A stretch of DNA of 64,000 nucleotides from Penicillium oxalicum (taxonomy: Eukaryota > Ascomycota > Eurotiomycetes > Eurotiales > Aspergillaceae), in contig NC_064650.1 of the NCBI RefSeq assembly GCF_001723175.1, forward strand, positions 4,278,001 to 4,342,000, written 5' to 3'. The translations under genes were made by a program, and so were the position numbers. Below are positions 33,489 through 43,987 of this stretch, piece by piece. The notes under the pieces are model-generated. The model searched no databases and was not told where the DNA came from. It worked only from the letters and a program-made list of their open reading frames with translations. Each line of letters opens with the position of its first letter. Positions within the stretch are counted from its first letter, which is position 1.

Positions 33489-34237
33489 GGTGGGCGACGC
33501 TGCTGGCAAACGAAAGAATTGACTGGTGCGAGGGAGGAATCGAAGTGTGCGGGGAGCGGCTGCTCCGAGTCCGAACTTGGCAGAACAGCTGCACCGCGCC
33601 GATAAGATAGCGCCGATGTCAACTTGTCAAAAACGGCAACCAGCATGCATGGAAGGTTGTATCATTAAAGTCAGGTCAAAGCGCATATCATGTCACCTGT
33701 CCTCTTGGCTTGGTCAAATATTGAATACTGAGACATGGAACTAGTAGTGGCACGCTGTTCTATTGAGAGCAGACAGATTGCCGGCACCGGCTGGTCAGAT
33801 GGAAAGCCTGAGTATGGGCCGTGTGCTCAATTCTATTCAAACTAGACATCTCAGAGCGGGACAAGCTGTTCCAACTCTTGGGTCGTTCAGGCAGAGACCT
33901 GCCCATGAGATGGAGTACCAAATTGAAACATCAAGATCTGTTTCAATCAGAGGTCTTAAACATGACCCTATGTTGTAGATTACATTGTGATCCCTTCCAA
34001 TTGTGTCGAATTATTGAAGGTGAGATTTCCGCAAGCCGCTCCATATATGCAAGCAATATTGTACAGGTATATTTCATCTTCAACTGAAGAAGGTCGGTCG
34101 TTGACGAGACCCGACCAAAACCGGGAGCACCTTGACCTTGCAGCAGCCAAGCTTGAAATGCAATGAAACTGGGAGAGAGCGCATTGGCTGAGTGTATGTG
34201 CGTAGATGCCCCTTAAACCACAGAGTCAGCGTGACGG
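33489..34237. other. gene-free interval
   Basis: About 750 bp upstream of nat1 and downstream of the Cid2-like gene. The 150 bp next to nat1 are GC-rich; the rest is mixed. No feature was recognised. Confidence 0.4.
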
Positions 34238-34902
34238 TCATCGTGAATGATCCTTCCGCCATGTGTTCAACGCATCCTCCCATGAGGATGAAGGTTCGGC
34301 ACATTTCTCCGTCACCAAGGCCCACGTCCGACTCCGGATGATTTCTTCTACGGTCCTCTGGTTACGGATCAAATTGGCGAGTGATTCCGTGCGAGCCTCT
34401 CGTGGGAAAAAGCGAGCCGAGTACGGATCCAATCGCTCATTCACCACTCGTTCCCGATCCCGGGCTGATTCCGTCTCCCGCAAGATCAAGTCCGGGTCAT
34501 CTGGGTCAGGACTCGTGGCCACTCCCGCACAATAGTTGAGCACATCTGATCGGGTCTGCCAGGACGGGAATAGCACGTTGTCTTTGAACCCTTGGCACGC
34601 TGAGGGGTCAATGGCCTTTTGAGACGGCGAGCCTGTCTGTCGCGCGGCGGTGGAGGACGGATCCCATCCCCGTTGAGACGGTGTGACTAGCGCATTCAAG
34701 TTTTGTGTTATAGAGTCATCAATGGTGGACCGAGACAAACGGAGAAAATCTGCGAGATGCTTCAGTTAGCTTCATGTTTTTCCGAGGAGCGGAGCACCAG
34801 TGTCGCACGAGTCAAGATGGCTTTCGTACCTTGGAGAGCTCTCTGATTGAAGCAGAACTGGGGAGTCAGTGCCGGAGTCTCGGTCGACGTTGGTTGTGAC
34901 AT
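34238..34902 (-). CDS. caffeine-induced death protein 2 (Cid2) family
   Basis: A conserved fungal protein of about 194 aa. Exon 1 (34902-34830) gives MSQPTSTETPALTPQFCFNQ RAL; exon 2 (34749-34238) continues DFLRLSRSTIDDSITQNLNA. Family features are the N-terminal CFN..L motif, CQGFKDNVLFPSWQTRSDVL, ATSPDPDDPDLILRETES and the Arg-rich helix PYSARFFPREARTESLANLI. The name comes from the S. pombe locus linked to caffeine sensitivity; the biochemical function is unknown. The 79-nt intron (GTACGA..CAG) is in phase. The lack of signal or membrane segments suggests a soluble protein. Confidence 0.8.
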
Positions 34903-35751
34903 CTTCTTCTCGACTGTCGCCTCAGAACCGGGTGCCGGATTGCTAGCCCAAAACCACTCCAGCTTGGATGCGTGTTTGCCGGTGTTTAAAATAGAATGGT
35001 TAGAGTGTGGTTCACCCGAGAGACAGGATAGATTTGCAATGTAGCACTTCAGTATCAGTAATATAGACCGTGAATTGATATGCTACGTGAGACTGAGTTC
35101 AACAGGTATGGCAAGATAGCTGATAAGTGCAGCTCTATCCGGTGCGGTCGGAGGCCAGTTTCGCCGCATGATCGAAGGCGTGTCCTAATCAGGGTTAGCG
35201 TTCCCGCCATATCTCGCTGAGTAATGGGTCGTCTGCTCCAGCCCGTGGATTCATGAGCGATCACCGAAGGTGACTGGCGCCAGCCTGATGCCGCGGAAGT
35301 CCTATTGGTACCGGTACATAGGAGCACACCGCGTAGCCGATTCTGAAGTAGGAGTGGACTGGTACTAATCACTACTGTATGGTGCCCACCCGACATGGCT
35401 CACATGACCAAGGGATGCAGTGGAGGTTTCGTGCCGTACCGGACTACCATCGAGCCGGAGCATCGAGTGGCTGGTGGCTCGATGACGGTGCCCATCGAAG
35501 CCTGCTGCAGGTTTCCAGCGAAGGACTGCCCCTCCAGGGACAACGGCCAGTGCCCACTTTCCCACTTTCCCACTTCCCCATTTACAGCTTGCGCTCGATC
35601 ACGTGATTTCGTGTCGCGCGCGTTCGGTTTCGTGTCTAGCTGAAGTGATCTTGTCTTCGCATTCTCCATTCTTACCCTGGTTTGTCGTGAATTGTGTATA
35701 CGATCTTCTAAAGCTGTATAAAATTGTTACATCAACCAAAGCAGAGCCAAG
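34903..35751. promoter_or_regulatory. divergent interval, cid2-like / FPG glycosylase gene
   Basis: About 850 bp between divergent genes. It carries a small direct repeat of CCCACTTT units at 35553-35576, about 180 bp before the FPG start, and no coding signal. Confidence 0.45.
35553..35576. repeat. short direct repeat of CCCACTTT units
   Basis: Three adjacent pyrimidine-rich copies (CCCACTTT, CCCACTTT, CCCACTTC). It sits in the FPG upstream region and could be a promoter element or simple-sequence noise. Confidence 0.7.
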
Positions 35752-36939
35752 ATGCCGGAGCTTGCTGAAGTGGGACGCATTGTACATTTCATTCGACAAC
35801 ACCTGGTTGGAAAGACATTGTCCAAGGTACACGCGCATCATGACGAGATCATCTATGGCAAAGTCGGCACGAGCGCGGCCGAATTCCAGAAAGCGATGCA
35901 GGGAAAGACAGTCGTGGGTGCTGGTCAGCAGGGGAAGTATTTCTGGATGACCATGTCTTCTCCTCCGCACGCTGTCATGCATTTCGGAATGGCAGGATGG
36001 ATGAAGATCAAGGACCAAGACACGTTTTACTATCGCTCGGATAAGCCCGGCGATGAAGAATGGCCGCCCAAGTACGCCAAGTTTGTTCTGGAAACCAGTG
36101 AGGATCCAAAGACCGAGGCCGCCTTTGTGGACCCTCGCAGGTTGAGCCGCATTCGCCTAGTGGACTGTCCGGCTGAGGAGATTCGCGACCATACACCTCT
36201 CAAAGAGAATGGGCCTGATCCGATTGCCGATAAGGATATTCTGGATGAGGCATGGCTACAAGAGAAGCTGAGGAGCAAAAGAGTCCCCGTCAAGGCCCTG
36301 CTGCTCGACCAAGCGAATATCAGTGGCATTGGAAACTGGATGGGGTAGGCACTCAGAGGTCCGTCGGAGATGAACTACAAATGACTGATGCTGTTTATTT
36401 ATCATTCTAGTGATGAGATACTGTATCACGCCAAGATCCATCCGGAGCAGTACAGCAATACTCTAAGTGATGAGCAGATCCTGGAGCTCCACAAGGCGCT
36501 CCATTACGTTTGCACCACAGCCATGGATGCACTCGCGGACTCGGAGAAATTTCCTGAACATTGGCTCTTCAAACATCGATGGGGCAAAGGGAAAAAGGAC
36601 CACCCAAAGGCTCTCCCCAATGGGGACAAGATTACCTTTATCACCGTCGGAGGTAGAACAAGCGCGGTAGTCGCAGCGGTTCAGAAGAAGTCCGGAGCCG
36701 GAGCAAAAGAAATCGACGACGACGGGGAAACCGCGCAGCCTAAACGCAAACGATCTGTCAAGAAGGAGGAGGAGGATAATTCCGATGTCGAGGAGAAGCC
36801 TGCACCTAAGACGACTAAGTCCGGGGGGAAGAGAAAACCGACCGTCAAAACCGAGACGAACGAGATCGATGCGATCAAGGAGGAGAAGTCCCCGGGGACA
36901 ACCCCTCCCCGACGGCGATCCACGCGGACCAGAAAGTGA
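35752..36939 (+). CDS. formamidopyrimidine-DNA glycosylase (FPG), fungal type
   Basis: A base-excision repair glycosylase/AP lyase of about 373 aa that removes oxidised purines and ring-opened bases. Exon 1 (35752-36344) starts MPELAEVGRIVHFIRQHLVG: the catalytic Pro2 and Glu3 are present after Met removal, with PELAEV in place of the bacterial PELPEV. DPRRLSRIRLV and the H2TH helix NISGIGNWMGDEILYHAKIH follow, the latter spanning the 66-nt intron. Exon 2 (36411-36939) continues WGKGKKDHPKALPNGDKITF and then a long Lys/Glu/Pro-rich basic tail. No C-terminal four-Cys zinc finger is present, as is normal for plant and fungal FPG. The tail suggests nuclear targeting and DNA contact. Confidence 0.92.
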
Positions 36940-37313
36940 ACATTTCTGAATATTGAATTGGAACCATTGAATGTACATTACTGAGCATATTGTTTGCGAA
37001 AGGACGTCTCTCATTGATTCTCCTCGTATTCCAAGGAAGACGCAGTCATCGAGGTGGCCAATAAAGCACATTCTCATTTCATCTTGCCCAAAATTGATAC
37101 CTGGTCCAAAACCGAGCAGCATTCTATCGACAACAGTGAAGACAAGATAAACTCTCGGGATGCAGAGACAAATAATATGTTCTCGGTGTGGATTTCTGGG
37201 GGCAGGTTATTGTATGGGTGCTCCATGAAACAAGAAGAAGCAAAAAGGGCGTCGCGACGCAAGAAGCACGTGCAAGGGGGAAGACAGTTCAGAGGGTGTT
37301 GAAGATGCCGCGT
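36940..37313. other. convergent interval
   Basis: About 370 bp between the converging FPG and PARG-like genes. It should contain both 3' UTRs. No coding signal was seen. Confidence 0.4.
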
Positions 37314-38318
37314 CTAAATCTCAATATCGTGCAGGGCCGCATGGAAAGCTTTCAGATTGGGCCCACATTTCGGATCCAGAACCGCAAATACAATAAACTC
37401 GAACCATCCTTTGAATTCGGTTTCTTTGAGAACGTTGGCCCAGCAATCTGCGACATCAGCAGGTGGATGGCCAAACACGCCGCAACCCAAGGCACCGAGG
37501 ACAAGTCGTGAGTGGCCGTGGTCGGCAGCCATCCGCAGAACACAACGCATTCTCGCTTGCGTTCGTGTGCGCTGCTCTTCTGTCGCGTACCTGGTGCCAG
37601 TTGAGTCGAGCTGTGGACGTTGCTCGGCCGCCACGCTGATGACCGATATCAAGGGGAGGCACTCGGGTCTGTCGATCCACAGCCACGAGAATCCCCGGGT
37701 TTCATTCTCGCGGAGGACCAGAACGTTGCTGGTGTAAATACCCTCATTGTCTTGCCACGGATAAAGACTCGGATCAAGTCCATAATAGCTCAGAGTGGTG
37801 CGGAACATGATGTGTTCTTCCTGTGCCGAGACTCCGCTCCTCCAAGCTCCTCCTGGAGTTTCTGCATTGGCGAAGTTGAGGACAAGGACGCGGCTTTCCT
37901 TTTGAATATCCAGGAGGTCACTGGCACTCTCAAGAGCAATGGCAGCATCTAGAGTGTCTTTGTTGATCACCTTGATGATGAGGACAGAGAAATTCGGACA
38001 TTTGTGAGCCCTGGTCTCGTCGAGAATGGGAGCATCCTCGTAAGTGAACTTGACGTTGACTCCGAAGTTTCTCTGACATGCGTCCACTATCTCTTTGGCC
38101 TTGATTTCGATTTCTCGGGCGGTCTGTGTGCGCAAGGAAGCTCCTGACAATCTTCCCAGACCTCCAAACGGATCCTGGCCAGCTGAATATCGCCATGGCT
38201 TGATCTTGGTGGTCATGCTGGCCATTTTGTCTAGAGCTTGCATAGAACCGAAATGATAGTCCAAGTAGCTTGCGGTAGGCAGATGAAAGAGGAAGTGAAA
38301 AAGGATCTGAGGTCTCAC
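37314..38318 (-). CDS. microbial-type PARG/macrodomain protein (TIGR02452 family)
   Basis: A probable poly(ADP-ribose) glycohydrolase-like or ADP-ribose-binding enzyme, about 334 aa from the first ATG (38318), or about 309 aa from MQALDKMASMTT at 38243, which looks the more natural start. No introns. The N-terminal helical part has LRTQTAREIEIKAKEIVDAC; the macrodomain-like core has VLVLNFANAETPGGAWRSGV followed at once by SAQEE. That is the microbial PARG signature GG-x8-QEE with its catalytic acidic pair. ALGCGVFGHPPADVADCW is the second ligand loop. ADP-ribose turnover is a family inference. It is divergent from nar1, sharing a 638-bp upstream region. Confidence 0.88.
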   Translation of the reverse strand: MRPQILFHFLFHLPTASYLDYHFGSMQALDKMASMTTKIKPWRYSAGQDPFGGLGRLSGASLRTQTAREIEIKAKEIVDACQRNFGVNVKFTYEDAPILDETRAHKCPNFSVLIIKVINKDTLDAAIALESASDLLDIQKESRVLVLNFANAETPGGAWRSGVSAQEEHIMFRTTLSYYGLDPSLYPWQDNEGIYTSNVLVLRENETRGFSWLWIDRPECLPLISVISVAAEQRPQLDSTGTRYATEEQRTRTQARMRCVLRMAADHGHSRLVLGALGCGVFGHPPADVADCWANVLKETEFKGWFEFIVFAVLDPKCGPNLKAFHAALHDIEI

Positions 38319-38956
38319 TCTTCAAGTCTATTTGAGAAGGTCTCATTGTCAAACCATCAATTTATTCTGGGGATTACCCAATGTGGGAGGTCGCCTGTGA
38401 TTCGAGTCGATAATCTATCTGCCTTCCATTTCTTAGTTCGCACCCCCTGGCCAGGGCTCAAGCTAGCATGATGGGTTCAAATTTAAGCCTTTTGGCCTCA
38501 ACTGGACTTCGAAAATCCATTTTCCAGGCATTGAACAGTGAACTGAACAAAGACTCCTTTCACACGTTGAAACGGCGTACTTCACCTGCAGCCACTCACG
38601 AGGCGCAGGGAAACGCCCGCAGGCGGTCAAAGCGGAGCAGGAGCTTATCGGGGCTTATCGGGGCTTATCGGGGCTTATCATCAAGTGATCGGCCGCCGAT
38701 CTCGCGAGGGGTCGCGACTCGCCACAGATGACAAAGCCCGACTGCTGTCTTTGGATAGTATCTGAGGACATATTTTGCTCTTTGTTACTCAACCTGCCCG
38801 TTGCATTCACCCCCGTGTCCATCAGTCCCACCTCTTTCACTTTGGCCTCTGGGGCGCGTGTGTCTTTGACTTGGTCTCACCTTTGCTCTTTGACAGGCAT
38901 ACCAGCTTTGGTCACTTGAGCGGGGCCAAATCGTCCCCGAAATAGCCCCCGCCACC
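38319..38956. promoter_or_regulatory. divergent upstream region, PARG-like / nar1
   Basis: A 638-bp interval between divergent start codons. It includes a CCAAT box (38378-38382), an array of four GATA motifs (38643-38679) and CT-rich sequence near 38820-38890 before nar1. The nar1 start has a near-ideal context (GCCACCATGA). No coding exon was seen. Confidence 0.6.
38643..38679. repeat. 3.7 tandem copies of a 10-bp GATA-containing unit
   Basis: The unit GCTTATCGGG repeats exactly three times and is followed by GCTTATC. The reverse strand therefore shows GATAAG four times at 10-bp spacing, each matching the HGATAR consensus for fungal GATA factors. It lies about 280 bp upstream of the nar1 start and 325 bp upstream of the PARG-like start. 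Confidence 0.9.
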
Positions 38957-40838
38957 ATGAGCGCAATTCTATCGGCAGACGACTTGAATGATTTTATTTC
39001 ACCGGGAGTCGCATGCATCAAACCTGTGGAATCTTTGCCGCAGAAAAACGCACAAACCACAGAGGTAAGTGGTCTGCGGTCTCATCTTTAGTTTTGGTCT
39101 AAAAGCTCACTTTGTCTCTTCTTTGATGTGACAGAATGCCTACGAAGTAACGACAGAGGACAAGGTTCAGCCCGAAAACTTGCCTCCGGCACAAATTTCT
39201 TTGACAGACTGTCTTGCCTGCTCAGGCTGTGTGACCTCTGCGGAGGCGGTTTTGATTTCTTTACAGTCCCACACGGAGGTCTTGAACACTCTGGACGCGC
39301 ACCCGGAGATCTCACTGACGCAGACCCCACAAGGAACTACACGGGCCTCCGACGAAGATGATGGTGAAGGTAGGATATTCGTGGCCAGTGTGAGTCCTCA
39401 GGTCAGAGCCAGCCTAGCCGCCACATATGGCGTCTCCGAGAGGCAGGCGGGCTGGATGATCGACCAGTTGCTCCGTGGCCCGCAAGGTCTGCGCAGCGGC
39501 GGCAAACATGGCAGTGGGTTTACGTGGGTGGTGGATACCAATGCGATGCGCGAGGCTGTCTTGGTTCTCACCGCGGACGAGCTGACGGAATCGATGGCTG
39601 AGACGGCTTCTACAATCGACGATCCGAACTTCGCGCTTCCCAAACGACCCATCTTGTCCTCTGCATGTCCCGGGTGGATCTGCTACGCAGAAAAGACCCA
39701 TCCATTCATTCTACCACACCTGTCACGGCTGAAGTCTCCGCAAGCTCTGTCAGGCACCTTCCTCAAGTCTGTTCTGAGCAAGTCTCTTGGGGTTTCTCCG
39801 TCACGGATATGGCACCTGGCGATTATGCCGTGCTTTGATAAGAAGCTTGAAGCCAGTCGAGAAGAATTGACCAATTTGTCCTGGCAGGTCGACTGTGTAG
39901 AGGGCGAGTCTGGACTACAGCAGCCTGTCCGGGATGTTGATTGCGTCATCACAACCCGTGAACTTCTCACTTTGGCTGCTTCCCGGGGTGTCACCTTGCC
40001 TCAGTTGTCACGCGGCCCCCTCGCGCAAACATACAGGTTGCCTTTCCCGGTTCAGTCACTCGATGCGTTCGCATCCTCCAGAGGATCTTCCACTACACAA
40101 GCCATTGAGAGCGGGACATCAGGGGGCTACCTGCACCATGTGCTGCGATCATTCCAAGCTCGGAATCCCGGTAGTCGACTTACGATCAATAGGGGGCGCA
40201 ACGCCGACGTTGTTGACTATGTCCTCACTGCTGAAGATGACCGCGTAATCTTGAAAGCTGCTCGCTACTATGGATTCCGGAATATCCAAAACTTGGTTCG
40301 GAAACTTAAACCCGCCCGGTCATCTCGAATGCCTGGGGCAAAGGCCATGGTGGGACGACGGCAGCCAGTTTCTCGCAATGCCGCGGGAGGCACACCTGGC
40401 TCGGACTATGCATACGTTGAGGTGATGGCTTGCCCTGGCGGCTGCACCAACGGAGGTGGACAAATTCGGGTCGAAGACGCCAGAGCGGCTTTAGAGCCAT
40501 CCCCGGTTGTTGAACTATCTGGAGAACATGGCAGCGTGAAGCCATCCCCTCACGAACAACGGGCATGGCTCACCAGAGTTGACGAAGCCTACTTTTCCAT
40601 GGAATCTGACATGGAGATCGAAGGACCAGAGCCCTCTCAGCTAGAGTCCCTTTCCGAGGCTGAAAATCGTGTTCACGATGTGTTGCAACGCTGGTCAGAC
40701 TACATGTCTGTTCCACTCTCGAAACTGGTATACACCACATACCGCAAGGTGGAAAGTGACGTCGGCAAAGACCAGATCGATGTGAATGATACAACCAAGG
40801 TTGTCGAGCTAGCTGGCAAAATCGGTGGTGGATGGTGA
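38957..40838 (+). CDS. nar1: cytosolic Fe-S cluster assembly factor NAR1
   Basis: An iron-only-hydrogenase-like protein of the cytosolic Fe-S assembly machinery, about 603 aa. Exon 1 (38957-39064) is 36 codons, [20 protein letters not shown] with Cys20. Exon 2 (39135-40838) starts [20 protein letters not shown] and carries [11 protein letters not shown] (Cys62, 65, 68), completing the N-terminal 4Fe-4S set. The H-cluster-like site has [18 protein letters not shown] (first Cys near 214), [11 protein letters not shown] and the C-terminal [16 protein letters not shown]. All eight expected cysteines are present. It ends GKIGGGW, close to the W-terminal signal used by Fe-S clients. Nar1 hands clusters to targets through Cia1 and Cia2. 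Confidence 0.95.
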
Positions 40839-41627
40839 TAACAATTTTCTTTTCATGTTTGATTTCGTGTTGCATTTTCGGCGGGCAATTTTTGTTTTCT
40901 TTTTTTTTTACCGCGTTATACTCCTCTTTGACGGCTGGATACACTGGTTTTGCGTCGAATCTTCTATCGCCAAGGGGGGGGTGGGTCTCCCCTTGGATAA
41001 CTGCACATAGGCCATATAGAAGGAATTACATGGAAGATCATTTACTATGCGTACCACCGCTCCATAAACTCGACGGTGTTATCAATGAAATTAACCATAG
41101 ACTAACCTGCGGAGAGAAGGTCTACACCACACCTGAGGGTACAGAGTTCAAGTTCATGTGCAACCGAAGCTCACATTGTCATGAAAAATCAACTCCCCCT
41201 CTGGAATAGCAGTAAAATCTGACCTCAAAAATCAAATCAAAGTCCCCTCACTAGTCAACAAATTGCAACGAGTCTCAAAGCTGTACCCGATCTGAACCAA
41301 AATGCCTTCACTACAAGTACTGTAGTCCTTCCGCCTTGAATTCAAGGCAGCAAAGTTTAACCTTCATGCATAACCTTCCAACGCGCAGCCCGCCCGGGCA
41401 CAATTCCTTACATAAGCACAGCTCTAGTCCCGCCCGGGCACCAACTCCAACCTAAGGCCATCGATTCCGCGGCGAAAGAAAAAGAATCTCGCCGACGCCG
41501 AGCATCGTTGTCAAACCACCTTTCTACCCACTGCCAAACTTTAGCACCAAGACCGAGCGACACCCTTCTTCGCAAGACCTCTCATCGTCATCGCAACCTC
41601 TTCCTCCACAAAAAAATTCATATCATC
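40839..41627. promoter_or_regulatory. gene-free interval, includes the RPB12 promoter
   Basis: About 790 bp after nar1 and before rpb12. T-runs near 40895 probably belong to the nar1 3' UTR. Two GCCCGCCCGGGCAC-type GC-rich copies at about 41388-41401 and 41430-41443 are repeated upstream of rpb12 and could be a promoter element. No coding exon was seen. Confidence 0.45.
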
Positions 41628-41935
41628 ATGTCTCGTGAAGCCTACCAGGTGCCCTCGATGGGCGGCCAGAATGCCTTTTCCAACGAGGGCGGCGGTATGA
41701 CCGTCGACAGCCCCGCGGTCACCTACATCTGCGGTCACTGCTCGTCGCGCGTGGCTCTCCGACGCAGTGAGCATATTCGCTGCAAGGAGTGCGGTCATCG
41801 TGTCCTGTACAAGGAGCGAACTAAGCGGTAAGTCCCGCTCTGTGGTGCTGGACTAAAGTGAACGGGTGAGCTGACGGGCCATTCTCTCTTTTTTCTTTCC
41901 TTCGATATAGTATGGTTCAGTTTGAAGCTCGTTAA
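41628..41935 (+). CDS. rpb12: RNA polymerases I, II and III shared subunit RPB12 (RPABC4)
   Basis: The small zinc-binding subunit common to all three nuclear RNA polymerases, about 74 aa. Exon 1 (41628-41827) encodes MSREAYQVPSMGGQNAFSNE followed by the zinc ribbon ICGHCSSRVALRRSEHIRCK and CGHRVLYKERTKR. The 83-nt intron (GTAAGT..TAG) is in phase, and exon 2 (41911-41935) is only 25 nt, giving MVQFEAR after the joint. The conserved C-terminal (R)MVQFEAR end is diagnostic of the family. The N-terminal extension before the zinc ribbon is variable between species. Confidence 0.95.
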
Positions 41936-42351
41936 GTCAACGTCGAGGGATCACGGAGTGCGGTCGGTTTGACTGTCTATGTTGAGAAGATGGGGTTCGT
42001 GGACACGGGCAACCTGTCGGTCTGGTCGGTTTCTGGGTCTTCTCACTCAGAGCGAATGCATCAAGTGGCGCTTTGGAGTTATTACATACAATCTATCTCC
42101 ATGGGAGACATGGGAAACTTTGCACAGTATCAGGGGACATTCAAGTTCCTGCCAAACGTCATATTTTAATCAATTCCCTTCAAGCTGGTATTAAACCCCT
42201 TCCTAAATCCATCTATGTAAGCCACTTTGCCAATCGCACACTATGCCTTGAAAATCAAACCCGATACATCAAACATATCCGCAAATAAACCCTGAAATCG
42301 TCGCAGAAGGGTCACATTCTATACATCAAGTAGACCACGTCCAAGGGTGCA
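41936..42351. other. convergent interval
   Basis: About 415 bp between converging rpb12 and the anthranilate phosphoribosyltransferase gene. It probably holds both 3' UTRs. I see no further gene. Confidence 0.4.
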
Positions 42352-43702
42352 CTACAGCTGGTTGGTGACCTCGATGAATTGCTCCAGATTCTTGAGGGCT
42401 TGGCCGCTTTCAATCGCCCAGCGTGCGCGGCGCAGACCCTCCTTCCATCGTCCACCACCGGGTCCACGCTCGGTGATGACCTTGCCATCGTCGCCAGGAC
42501 CCATGTTGCTGGTCTCGGCTTCGCAAATCCCCGAGGTGACAAGCAGCGCGGCAACATTCATGAGCACAAACTCGAGGATGGGGTCGTCCCGGGGAAGCTC
42601 ATTGCGAAGAATGCTCATGAGCTTCGCAGCATTGTCCTTGGGAAGCTTACGCCCATAGACCTCGGTGAGAGGGTGGACAGGCAGGCCAAAGTCTGACGGG
42701 TGCAATTGGAATGTATCCAACTTGACCAGTGTCTTGGGGTTGTGCTCCTCATCATCGCTTGCATCCTCATCATCTCCTTCAGAGGGCTTATACGCTGCGT
42801 TGGGATATTCTGAGAGTCTCCAGCAGTTTGTGATTCCTGCACAGCTGATTTCATCCATATCCTCCGCGCCACAGACCACCAGGGCCTTCTTGGCGCCAGC
42901 CTGTCTCAGAGCATCAACAAAGACTGGTCCTAGACTTTGGTAGGCAACACCAACGACACGAGCCTCGATCGCCCATTCAATGGGGTTGGCGAGGGGTCCC
43001 ATCAGATTGAAAATTGTCCTCAAACCTAGCCCACGTCGCACAGGATTGGCATACATCATGCCTGGGTGGAAGTTGGGTGCGAAGAGGAAGGCGTAGTTGG
43101 TCTTTTCGTAGACCTTGGCTACGTTCGTGGCATTAACGGCGGAGATCTTGGGAGGGATAGGCTGGATTGCATTCAGAACGTCGGCCGATCCAGAGAACGA
43201 AGTTTGAGCCCGGTTGCCATGCTTGGCTGTCATTAGCAGCGGCGATGCGATGATTGAGGATGTCGTAGAGACATTGAAGGTCGAGTGTGAATCTCCACCG
43301 GTTCCGACAATATCACACTTGTTTTAAAACTCAGGTTAGTCGGTGATAGATAAGCGAGCTTTGAATCATTCTCACCAGTCCACCCTTGTAATTGCCCTCA
43401 AACCTCCCGCGGGCTTTAACAATCTTCTTCAGCTCCGACTTCTCAATTTGACAAGCAGCTTCTCTCATGCGGTGAGAGCATTTCGCAATGACATCAGCTT
43501 GCCTATCCTTACCAGTCGAGTGGAGAAGTGTGAGGAGGGCAGCGGTCTGAATGTCGGACAAGCGGTCCTCGAAGATCAGAGCAAAAGCAGAGGCAATGTC
43601 ATCGGCACTGACCCGAATGTCGGCTGTAGCGGGGTAGGCGAGTCGTTGCAGAAGTGGTGAAATAGAGACCACCTCTGGCTTTTCGTACTTTGGAGATGCC
43701 AT
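42352..43702 (-). CDS. trpD: anthranilate phosphoribosyltransferase (TrpD/Trp4)
   Basis: The second step of tryptophan synthesis: PRPP and anthranilate give phosphoribosyl-anthranilate. About 430 aa in two exons. Exon 1 (43702-43376) encodes MASPKYEKPEVVSISPLLQR and the helical N-domain; exon 2 (43317-42352) opens with CDIVGTGGDSHSTFNVSTTS, the Gly-rich PRPP loop, at the exact family position. MTAKHGNRAQTSFSGSADVL and FLFAPNFHPGMMYANPVRRG are intact, as is ARTIFNLMGPLANP-like sequence with LGLRTIFNLMGPLANP. A Glu/Asp-rich stretch near 42731-42790 is an insertion relative to bacterial TrpD. The gene is divergent from the mitochondrial uL10 gene. Confidence 0.93.
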
Positions 43703-43987
43703 TTGGGATATGAACGGACTTGATTGAGACAGTCCGTTTAGCTTTCAGAGCTCAATGTGCCTTCAGTAAGCTATAAACAACTTAAGGACAGGTATGACTC
43801 AATAATGTACAATTGGGATGAATGAATACATCTTCGGCAGAACGCGCTACCGCCCGATGCTGAGCTAAACCCTTTCGGGTATCAAAAAATATCTCCCGTT
43901 CAACTGTCCGCTCCCCGAAGGTTGACTTGATCCACATCAGCCTCGAAGAATCGGTGTCGCTGTGCACCACTTTATACCCAATTCACA
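43703..43987. promoter_or_regulatory. short divergent promoter, trpD / mitochondrial uL10
   Basis: 285 bp between divergent start codons. It would serve an amino-acid synthesis gene and a mitochondrial ribosome gene. One TGACTTG-type and one TGACTCA site (43795-43801 in the plus strand, palindromic core) are present; TGACTCA is the consensus for the Gcn4/CpcA amino-acid-starvation activator. Confidence 0.55.
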
